This document shows, piece by piece, positions 58,101 through 64,000 of a DNA stretch of 64,000 nt. Position 1 is the stretch's first letter. The number at the start of each line of letters is the position of its first letter. Under the pieces are notes generated by a model. It saw only the letters and a program-made list of their open reading frames with translations. It made no database searches and was not told the DNA's origin. Made by a program: the position numbers and the translations under genes. This DNA is from Microbulbifer litoralis (GTDB lineage Bacteria; Pseudomonadota; Gammaproteobacteria; Pseudomonadales; Cellvibrionaceae): assembly GCF_023634065.1 (NCBI RefSeq), contig NZ_JALKCV010000001.1, positions 1 through 64,000 on the forward strand, read 5' to 3'.

Positions 58101-61100
58101 GGAACTGCCGCTGGTGAAGAAGCCGTCCCAGGTAAAAAACCATCGCAGCAAACGCTGGGAGAGCGGCCTCTCGGTGGCGGACTGGAGCCGCTTCAAGGAA
58201 ACCATGCAGACCCACGGCCTGACCCAGGCCGCCACGCTGCTGGCCGTCTACGGCGAGGTGCTGGCCACCTGGAGCAGCAGCCCGCGCTTCTGTATCAACG
58301 TTCCGGTCTTCAATCGCCAGGACTGGCACCCGGACGTCAACCATGTGCTGGGCAACTTCTCCTCCTTCACGCTGGTGGAGTTCGATTATTCCCGGACACA
58401 GTCTTTCGTCGAGCGGGTTCGGGATGTACAGCGCCAGTTGATGGAGGGGCTGCAGCACCACCACATCAGCGGCGTGCAGATACTGCGCATGATCAACCAG
58501 ACCCGCGGCCGCATCTCCGCGGGCGCCTACCCCTGTGTCTACACCAGCCTGCCCTCGGGCGTGGACGAGTGGGATTCGTCGCTGAAATCCATGATCGGCA
58601 GCGAACTGGGCGAAGTGAAATACACCATCAGCCAGACGCCACAGGTCTGGATCGACGTGCACGTCTGGTACGAGAGCGGCGGCCTGGAGTTCAACTGGGA
58701 CGCGGTGGAGGAACTCTTCCCCGAGGGCATGATCGACCGGATGTTCTCCGCCTACTGCCAGATGATCGGCCGCCTGGCCGAATCCCCCGAAGACTGGCAG
58801 AGCGCGCACTGCAACCTGGTGCCGGCGGCACAGCAGGCGCTGATGGCGGAGGCCAACGATACCGCGGCGCCGGTGGGCGACTGGCTGCTGCAGGAGGGCT
58901 TCTACCGCGCCGCCGCGCGCCATCCGCACGAACCGGCCGTGATCGCCGGCGGCACGACGCTCAGCTACGAACAGCTGCGCTGCCGCGCCAATGCGCTGGC
59001 CGCCGAGTTGCGCCGGCGCGGCCTGGGCCCCAACCAGCTGGTGGCCGTGGCGATGCCCAAATGCGCCGAACAGGTGCTGGCGGTGATGGCGATCCTGATC
59101 GCCGGCGGCGCCTACCTGCCGGTGGACATCCGGCAGCCGCGCAGCCGCATCGACTACCTGCTGGAAAACGGCGAGTGCCAGTTGCTGCTCGACTGCGCCG
59201 ATACTGGCCTGGACTGGCCCGACACCATTGAAGTGCTGACCGTGGATGCCACCGCCGAAGCCCCGGCCGGCGACGACCTGGCACCGCTGCAGAAGCAGGC
59301 CGATCTCGCCTATGTGCTCTACACCTCCGGCTCCACCGGCAAGCCCAAGGGCGTGATGATCAGCCACCGCAACGTGGTGAACATGGTCGAACACACCAAC
59401 GGACACTTCGACGTCGGTCCCGGGGACCGGGCCTTCAATATCACCGCCCTGAACCACGACCTGTCCGTCTACGACCTGTTCGGCTGCCTCAGCGCCGGTG
59501 CCGCCATCGTCATGCCCGACGAGGACAAGCGCCGCGAACCCGGCCACTGGCTGGCGCTGCTGCAGGCGCACTCGGTCACCCTGTGGAACTCGGTACCGGC
59601 GCTGATGGACATGCTGCTCGAATCGGTCGAGGGCGACACTGCGCGGGCGGCGCTGCCGACACTGCGCGCGGTAATCCTGGGCGGCGACTGGGTATCGCCG
59701 GCACTGCCGCAGCGTATTCACGCCATTGCTCCCGGCGCCGACTGCCTGAGTATCGGCGGGCCGACCGAGACCACGGTGTGGAATATCTGGAATTTCATGA
59801 ACGACGCCACACCGGACTGGAGCGGCGTTCCCTACGGCAAACCCATCCGCAACAGCCGCTACTTCGTGCTCGGCGAGGGCGGCAAACCCTGTCCGGTATG
59901 GGTGCCGGGGGAACTCTGCTGCGCCGGCGAGTGCGTGTCGCCGGGCTACTGGCGCGACCGGGAAAACACCGAACGCAGTTTCGCACCCCATCCCCAGACC
60001 GGTGAGCCCATCTACCGCACCGGCGATCTGGGCCGCTACCTGCCGGACGGGCGCATCGAGTTCGTCGGCCGCAAGGATTTCCAGATGAAAATCCGCGGCC
60101 AGCGGATCGAGGCCGGCGAAATAGAACACGCCCTGCAGGAATTCGACGGCGTCGACAACGCGGTGGTCGTGGATGCCGGCGAGGGGCTGCAGAAACACCT
60201 GGTTGCCCACGTGTCCCACAGCGGTGCCGGCGACTTCGCCCAGGCCAACAAGACCGCCGACTTCCTCAGTGAAGAGGAACAACAGGGCGTCATCACCAAC
60301 GCCGTGGAGCGGCTGCAGTTCACCCTCAGTGAGCACGGCCGCCGCCGCCTCGACGGCGAGCGACATTCGCTGGACAGCGGCGGCGACGAACGCGACTACC
60401 TGCGCCGCCAGAGCTTCCGCCGCTACGATGGCCGGGCCACCGCCGCCGCGCTGCAAGCCCTGCTGGGCGGACTTTCGCTGACCCGCCTCGAGGGCCAGGT
60501 ACTGCCCAAATACCGCTATCCGTCCGCCGGCGGCCTCTACCCGGTGCAGGCCTACCTGTTTATCAAGCCGGATGCCGTGGACGGCCTGGCCGGCGGTTAC
60601 TACTACCTGGATCCGGACGCCGGCGCACTGGTGCAACTGGCGCCGCCCACCGGTGCCGAGAGCGATCTCTACGCCGGTTACCTCAATCCCCTCTACCAGG
60701 CCGCGGCCTTCAGTGTCTTCCTGGTGGCGGACCTGGATGCCATCGCGCCGATGTACGGCGAGGTGGCGCGGGACTTCTGCCTGCTGGAAGCCGGCTACAT
60801 GGGGCAGCTGTTGATGGGCTCGGCGGTGGATCACCTGCTGGGGCTGTGCCCGGTGGGCGGCCTGCAGGAGAGCGACGAATTCCGCCGCGCCCTGCAACTG
60901 GGCGATTCCCACCAGGTCCTGCACAGCTTCACCGGCGGCGCCATCACCGAGGCGCAGACCCACTACTGGCTGGAGAAACCCGACAACGACGCGCAGGAAA
61001 CGGACCTGCCGCTGGAAGAGCAATTGCTGCAGTACCTGGCCGGGCGCCTGCCGGAGCATATGGTGCCGACGCGGGTAGTGCTCTACCAGTCACTGCCGCT

Positions 61101-61515
61101 CACCGACAACGGCAAGGTGGATCGCAAACAGCTGCGGGAGAATTCCGGCAAGGCGGTGACAAAGGCACTCGAGGAACACTATGTAGCGCCGGAGACGCCC
61201 ACGGAAAAACGCTTCGCCGAGGTGCTGGCAGACATTCTGGAACTGCCACGTATCAATGTGGAGGGCAACTTCTTCGAGATGGGGGCCAACTCCATCCATA
61301 TGGTGAAGATCCAGAAGCGTTTCAAGGAGGAGCTGGGACGCGAGCTGGCGGTCACCGACCTGTTCCGCTTCCCCACCCTGCGCAGCCTGGTAACCCACCT
61401 GGAAAAAGAGGACGGCGGCAAAGTGGACGTCAGTGCCAACCGCGACCGTGCCGCCAAGCGCGCCGCGGCGCGCGGCCGCCGGCGCCGGCCCCAGACAACC
61501 GGCGAGGAGGTGTGA
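52180..61515 (+). CDS. Hybrid PKS-NRPS megasynthase KS-AT-DH-KR-ACP-Cy-A(Ox)-PCP
   Basis: 3111 residues, GTG start. KS about 32-455 (Cys203, His338, His378). AT about 550-860, intact: GQGSQ, Ser643 in GHSVGEY, HAFH 742-745, predicting malonyl-CoA. DH about 905-1190 (His942 in HxxxGxxxxP, Asp1109 in DSCFQ). KR about 1230-1610 (GGLGGLG near 1420, Tyr1560). ACP Ser1712. Heterocyclisation domain about 1770-2210 with DGTFLDFRS (Asp1906, Asp1911, Ser1914). Adenylation domain from about 2235; binding-pocket residues read D-L-Y-N-L-G-I-V-W-K (2427, 2428, 2431, 2470, 2500, 2502, 2525, 2533, 2534, 2979), close to the cysteine code. An FMN-type oxidase is inserted between motifs A8 and A9 (about 2685-2930; [14 protein letters not shown]). 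PCP Ser3038. The basic tail is [15 protein letters not shown]. Predicted outcome is a thiazole after a reduced, dehydrated ketide unit. Confidence 0.94.
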   Translation: MNSIDKLSKGQLLKLLARQQEKLATVQPQATADIAIVGMDCRLPGHSDDPERFWNLLESGRDGVSDDTAARWDPATYLGGPREPQKSYSLSAGVVDGVDQFDPQFFGISPREAETMDPQQRLALETSWRALEHAGIAADTLSGSGTGVFMGVGDNEYMQHCYAAGSDDNSGHVASSNALNVIAGRIAYSLGLRGPSLVVDTACSSSLVAVHLACQSLRNGESELAIAGGVNVLVSADTFVSLSKANMLSPSGRCRTFSGDADGYVRAEGCGAVVLKRLADAERDGDRILAVIRGSAVNQDGRSSSLTAPNGPAQEEVIRAALDSAGVTPQDIQLVETHGTGTALGDPIEVQALDRIYGRHHSAEHPLYLGALKSNIGHAESAAGIAALIKVVLCLQHRKIPPNLHCGDWNDKIDADRSRLALPAEITDWPESDRATAAISAFGFSGTNAHMIVAAPESQQRETQAGEPHALPIVVSARSREALQSLLQGYCQLLGQREVSVATFARTLARGRNHYPHRAAFHAGSCAELREQMAASLAGDGEPTADNGDGPLAFLFTGQGSQYAGMGEALYRDNRVFSAALDHCAVAMEAHLDRPLTSLLWGEDSGQLDDTRYTQPALFALEYSLARLWLSLGIEPDYVMGHSVGEYAAACIAGVFSLEDAATLICARGRLMAALDEPGKMLAVLAPRAEVEPLLRAGERLSVAAFNGPDSLVISGAADAIDRLAGELEAHNVMCQPLNVSHAFHSPLMEPMLAEFRAVAEGLEYRAPHYALISNVTGREERERVQSAEYWVEHVAAPVNFLGGMEHLAAAGVGAYLEVGPSATLLGMGRRCIQGESSLWLPSLRQGQCWEPLSQALAGLYRSGRDLDWRALFPTGGPAPLALPGHPLQKQRFWLEGGARASLPAPTAGHPLRGLHLPVPDSDGHLYMANWQPHTPAYLDHHRLYGQVVVPAASHVAMMLLAATDTCGHSDFELRDLLFPEAIAMADGELAMMQLYVQKCEDGYRLQLRRLLEEGSAQTLHAEGRLDTAAATPSSEAQPRWFEYPSNHERHISGDEFYREFWDQGYTLGSAFCWIDEGWQRGRTVVARMRVPALPDGADDYGLYPGLIDSCFQLIACCASGDNTHLNRGRIYIPFTVERFRYLSPGSNNRDLWCAATLRESPDPDSQRVLGDITLFTGDGQIVAEIVGFQARVTDERGLFRMLRAGAPAQPLLTPEWQPLVTADDYRWPDADRPWLVIGAASLRDDFAAIDHEYIDPQHLGADPEKLDSQWRELLQAVTSTPTGVLYQPDTDAGLEREVARLASLVRVLQARSLPGGLVCLTRGGAIDLGMPVQPAASALPALLRVARSEGSTLQCRAIDLATEFDTSAALCEALGRALASGAEELALTADGPHAMVLHSRPVPAPAAREIRGNYAITGGLGGLGLAAAEYLAERGATGLYLLGRSEPGEAVQRFAEHCARRRIAVHAVRCDIADAAAVDAWAAALRADGVQLNGLLHAAGTVRDQPLDALDKDSVAAVLAAKVQGTDNLLRALADQPLEQLVGFSSMSALLGTQGQAAYAVANSYLNAALGNHPAGKSLLWGPWADIGMASRLDPAVQRYYRERGITAFDRDSGLDALDRALALPQQVQGLIQVDWARYLETEPPRQLFAELQSRLQPEDSDADDWRQLPPQERADYLRRETLATVARALGCQAGALDDPQRELTALGVDSLIAVDLRSKLQKRFGADIAIADMMGGMTLAQLQESALKSQGALSQAEETVPLVQSESERFQPFPITDMQQAYWIGRTGVFDLGGMSLHGYKEIESEQLDLARFETAWQRLVSRHDMLRACILPSGEQVVAASVEPYRIRVNDLRQLDPQAREEALLATREEMSHQVLPLETWPAFDLRASLLDGNRVRLHLSVDGTFLDFRSFLILFRELILLYREPQQPLPELTLTFRDYLLTQRAQEGTAAYRRSLEYWQQRIRDIAPAPELPLVKKPSQVKNHRSKRWESGLSVADWSRFKETMQTHGLTQAATLLAVYGEVLATWSSSPRFCINVPVFNRQDWHPDVNHVLGNFSSFTLVEFDYSRTQSFVERVRDVQRQLMEGLQHHHISGVQILRMINQTRGRISAGAYPCVYTSLPSGVDEWDSSLKSMIGSELGEVKYTISQTPQVWIDVHVWYESGGLEFNWDAVEELFPEGMIDRMFSAYCQMIGRLAESPEDWQSAHCNLVPAAQQALMAEANDTAAPVGDWLLQEGFYRAAARHPHEPAVIAGGTTLSYEQLRCRANALAAELRRRGLGPNQLVAVAMPKCAEQVLAVMAILIAGGAYLPVDIRQPRSRIDYLLENGECQLLLDCADTGLDWPDTIEVLTVDATAEAPAGDDLAPLQKQADLAYVLYTSGSTGKPKGVMISHRNVVNMVEHTNGHFDVGPGDRAFNITALNHDLSVYDLFGCLSAGAAIVMPDEDKRREPGHWLALLQAHSVTLWNSVPALMDMLLESVEGDTARAALPTLRAVILGGDWVSPALPQRIHAIAPGADCLSIGGPTETTVWNIWNFMNDATPDWSGVPYGKPIRNSRYFVLGEGGKPCPVWVPGELCCAGECVSPGYWRDRENTERSFAPHPQTGEPIYRTGDLGRYLPDGRIEFVGRKDFQMKIRGQRIEAGEIEHALQEFDGVDNAVVVDAGEGLQKHLVAHVSHSGAGDFAQANKTADFLSEEEQQGVITNAVERLQFTLSEHGRRRLDGERHSLDSGGDERDYLRRQSFRRYDGRATAAALQALLGGLSLTRLEGQVLPKYRYPSAGGLYPVQAYLFIKPDAVDGLAGGYYYLDPDAGALVQLAPPTGAESDLYAGYLNPLYQAAAFSVFLVADLDAIAPMYGEVARDFCLLEAGYMGQLLMGSAVDHLLGLCPVGGLQESDEFRRALQLGDSHQVLHSFTGGAITEAQTHYWLEKPDNDAQETDLPLEEQLLQYLAGRLPEHMVPTRVVLYQSLPLTDNGKVDRKQLRENSGKAVTKALEEHYVAPETPTEKRFAEVLADILELPRINVEGNFFEMGANSIHMVKIQKRFKEELGRELAVTDLFRFPTLRSLVTHLEKEDGGKVDVSANRDRAAKRAAARGRRRRPQTTGEEV

Positions 61516-61516
61516 G

Positions 61517-64000
61517 ATGGACGCGACACTGACGCCCGAACAGGAGGGCCGCATCGCCATCGTCGGTATGGCCGGGCGCATGCCCGGCAGAGACAGCCTG
61601 GAGGACTTCTGGCACGCCCTGCTCGAGGGGCGCTCCCTGCTGACCCGGCTCAGCGACGAACAGCTGGATGCCGCCGGTGTCAGCGCGGCCCTCAGGTCGG
61701 AACCGGGCTATGTGCCCGTCGCCAGCGGCATGGCCGACAGCGACTGCTTCGATCACGGCTTCTTCGGCTACGGCCATCGCGAGGCCAGTATCATCGATCC
61801 GCAGCAGCGGATACTGCTGGAGCTGTGTCACTCGGCCTTCGAGGATGCCGGCTACCGGCCCGAATCCGCCGGGGGCAAAGTCGGCGTCTACCTGGGCACC
61901 GGCTACTGCAATTACCTGGTCAACAACCTGCGCGGGCAGATAGACCCGGACGACCAGCTCTCCGGCCTGCAGATACTGCTCGGCAACGACAAGGAGTACG
62001 CCGCCACCCGGGTTTCCTACAAACTCAATCTCACCGGCCCCAGCGTGGCCGTCAACAGCGCCTGCTCCACCTCGCTGGTGGCGGTGCACCAGGCCTGTCG
62101 GGCGCTGCAGAATTACGAGTGCGACATGGCACTGGGCGGCGCGGCCAAGATCAATATCCCGGCGCTGACCGGCTATCTGGCCCAGGAGGGCGGCATCAGT
62201 TCCCGCGACGGCCGCTGCTGCCCCTACGATGCCGACGGCAGCGGCCCGGTATTCGGCAGTGGCGCCGGCGTGGTCCTACTCAAACGGGTCGAGGACGCGG
62301 TGGCCGACGGCGATCATATCTACGCCCTGATTCGCGGCAGTGCCGTCAACAACGACGGCGCCGGCAAAGTCAGTTTCTCCGCCCCCAGCACCGACGGCCA
62401 GATCGACGCGCTGGCCGAGGCGCTGGCGGATGCCGGCGTGTCGGCGACACAGATCGGTTATGTCGAGGGCCACGGCACCTCGACCCCGCTCGGCGATCCC
62501 ATCGAGGTGGCCGCACTGACCGAACTCTACCAGTCGGATGGCGCCGCCCCGCAGAGCTGTTACCTGGGATCGGTCAAGGCCAATATCGGCCACCTGGAAG
62601 CGGCCGCCGGCATGGCGGGCCTGTTCAAGGCCACCTACGCCCTGCGCGAGGGACGCATTCCACCGCTGGTCAATTTCCGGCGCCCCAACCCGAATATCCC
62701 GCTGCAACAGACACCGTTCCGGATTAACCGCGAAGCGGTCGACTGGCCGGGCGAACGGCAGCGGCGGATTGCCGGCGTCAGCTCCTTCGGCATCGGCGGC
62801 ACCAACGCGCACCTGGTGTTGGAACATTACCGCGAGCCGGAAGCGGCCCGCGGCGAGCAAGCCGCCATTTTCCCGCTGCTGCTGCCGCTGTCCGCCGCCA
62901 GTGATGCGCAATTGCGACAGCTGACCGCCGCCTGGCACAAAAGGCTGCCGGACCTGAGCGGGCACCTCGCGAACGCCGCCATCACCGCCGCCGCAGGGCG
63001 GCGTCACCACCCGGTGCGCGGCGCCTGGTGGCTGGGCGAAGACAGCGGGCTCACCCCCTGCGACCGGGGCGAAGCGGCTTCAACCCTGGGACTGTTTGGC
63101 AGCGCGTGGCAGGTCTCGAGCGAATCCCCGGGGCTGTTGCAACAGTGTCTCTGGCAGCGACAGCAATCGCTGCGGGCGCGGCTGCACGAGCGCCGCGCGG
63201 CGCTCGACCTCGACGGCGATGTATCCGTCGGCGGCAATACACTGGCCCTGCTCAGCTTTGCCGAGTGGCTGCGGGACGCCGGCCTGCCGCTGGCGACCAT
63301 CGCCTGCGACAACCACAACCTGGCTATCGCCGCCCGTGCCCAGGGCGCACTGCGGCTCGACCAGTGCCTCGACCTGTTGCTGCACCAGGCCGCCGGAAAC
63401 GCGCCCGCGCCCGACAATCCGATCCCCCTGCCGATAGTCATCGACTGCCACAGCGGCGGGCATGTCAGCCGCCTGGAATACCTCGATGCCGACAGCTGGC
63501 CCGCGCCATCGGACAGCCCCGCGACACCGCCACCGGGACTGGATATCCGCACCGACGGCGACCCGCGCGACATGGAACAGGCCTGTTGGGGAAGCCTGGC
63601 GCGCGCCTACTGTGCGGGTATCGATATCGACTGGCCGGCGGTTTACCGGCACCTGCCGTATCGCAAACAGCCCGTCCCCACCTACCCGTTTGCGCGCACC
63701 CGCTGCTGGATCGACACCGACGAGCGAACACCGGTGGCAACGCGGCCGGCAACTTCCGTCTCCCGCGACGAACTGCTGGCCCACATCGCCGATTTCGCGC
63801 ACCGCCCCGCCGCGGAAATCCGGCCGCAGATGCAATTCCAGCGCGACCTGCAGATGGAATCGATGATGCTGGCCGAATTCAATGCCTCACTGAAAAAGCG
63901 CTTTGGCGCCGCGGCCGGGGTGCCACTCAGTTTCTACTTCAGCGGCGGCAGTGTCGGTGAGCTTATCGAGAAAGTGCAGCACGCCGACGCGGGCAGCGGC
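61517..64000 (+). CDS. Type I polyketide synthase, KS-(degenerate AT)-ACP-..., partial at window end
   Basis: 828 codons open to the edge without a stop. The ATG lies one base after the preceding stop, with GAGGAGGTG as ribosome-binding site, so translation is probably coupled. KS about 10-435: Cys183 in NSACSTSL, His319 in HGTST (serine for the usual glycine), His359 in NIGHLE. Residues about 450-510 are a KS-AT linker. The following AT remnant aligns CDNHN with GHSxG, putting Asn599 at the nucleophile, and lacks GQGSQ. The post-AT linker YPFARTRCW is kept. A carrier-like region near 750-815 has Ser782 in LQMESMM. Downstream domains are outside the window. Confidence 0.9.
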   Translation, partial: MDATLTPEQEGRIAIVGMAGRMPGRDSLEDFWHALLEGRSLLTRLSDEQLDAAGVSAALRSEPGYVPVASGMADSDCFDHGFFGYGHREASIIDPQQRILLELCHSAFEDAGYRPESAGGKVGVYLGTGYCNYLVNNLRGQIDPDDQLSGLQILLGNDKEYAATRVSYKLNLTGPSVAVNSACSTSLVAVHQACRALQNYECDMALGGAAKINIPALTGYLAQEGGISSRDGRCCPYDADGSGPVFGSGAGVVLLKRVEDAVADGDHIYALIRGSAVNNDGAGKVSFSAPSTDGQIDALAEALADAGVSATQIGYVEGHGTSTPLGDPIEVAALTELYQSDGAAPQSCYLGSVKANIGHLEAAAGMAGLFKATYALREGRIPPLVNFRRPNPNIPLQQTPFRINREAVDWPGERQRRIAGVSSFGIGGTNAHLVLEHYREPEAARGEQAAIFPLLLPLSAASDAQLRQLTAAWHKRLPDLSGHLANAAITAAAGRRHHPVRGAWWLGEDSGLTPCDRGEAASTLGLFGSAWQVSSESPGLLQQCLWQRQQSLRARLHERRAALDLDGDVSVGGNTLALLSFAEWLRDAGLPLATIACDNHNLAIAARAQGALRLDQCLDLLLHQAAGNAPAPDNPIPLPIVIDCHSGGHVSRLEYLDADSWPAPSDSPATPPPGLDIRTDGDPRDMEQACWGSLARAYCAGIDIDWPAVYRHLPYRKQPVPTYPFARTRCWIDTDERTPVATRPATSVSRDELLAHIADFAHRPAAEIRPQMQFQRDLQMESMMLAEFNASLKKRFGAAAGVPLSFYFSGGSVGELIEKVQHADAGSG

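Noticed and set aside
54913-61059. Minus-strand open frame of 2048 codons
   Set aside because: Antisense shadow of the PKS-NRPS gene caused by high GC; His/Val/Gln-rich with no domain, while the plus strand is fully explained.

Overview
The window is a chromosomal segment of a GC-rich gammaproteobacterium. Gene content and style (gpsA, htpG, bfd/bfr, grxD, argD-argF, nrdA-nrdB, a carbohydrate esterase, a prolyl oligopeptidase lipoprotein) and the many palindromic intergenic repeats suggest a marine Cellvibrionales-type organism, possibly Microbulbifer. This placement is from recognition of protein and repeat style, not from a search.

Layout. Positions 1-16500 are mostly housekeeping: gpsA, htpG with a sigma-32-like promoter, a serine beta-lactamase-fold hydrolase, a 2-Cys peroxiredoxin with an OxyR-like upstream site, bfd with a Fur-box-like promoter, a DUF2254 membrane protein, bacterioferritin, monothiol glutaredoxin, argD-argF, and the class Ia ribonucleotide reductase pair nrdA-nrdB. 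The long leader of nrdA carries tandem NrdR boxes and DnaA boxes. Positions 16600-20300 are an AT-richer accessory island: a DUF4145 protein, an unrecognised membrane/coiled-coil/zinc-ribbon protein, a small orphan ORF and a frameshifted aadA-like nucleotidyltransferase. Positions 20350-44500 mix metabolic, envelope and transport genes: SAM methyltransferase, SIMPL protein, cation/proton antiporter, PLDc_N peptide, glutamine synthetase family enzyme, SDR, a secreted peptidoglycan amidase, an acyltransferase divergent from a membrane LytTR regulator plus ceramidase, NlpC/P60 lipoprotein, DTW protein, Spy-like protein, BCCT transporter, alpha/beta hydrolase, MaoC dehydratase, phosphatase, SGNH esterase and S9 peptidase. 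Two kinds of dispersed palindromic element bracket the alpha/beta hydrolase gene.

Positions 44650-64000 hold the most notable system: a hybrid lipo-polyketide/non-ribosomal-peptide cluster that runs off the right edge. A 4'-phosphopantetheinyl transferase faces away from a collinear assembly line. The line consists of a FAAL-ACP loading protein, a KS-(dead AT)-KR-ACP protein, a KS-AT-DH-KR-ACP-Cy-A(Ox)-PCP megasynthase, and a third protein starting KS-(dead AT)-ACP. My reading is that a fatty acid is activated as acyl-AMP, loaded on the ACP, extended twice with malonate (ketoreduction, then ketoreduction plus dehydration), joined to cysteine that is cyclised and oxidised to a thiazole, then extended again. 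Two of the three AT domains visible have lost the catalytic serine and the GQGSQ motif, so the single intact AT, or one encoded elsewhere, would have to load three modules. No known product is recognised.
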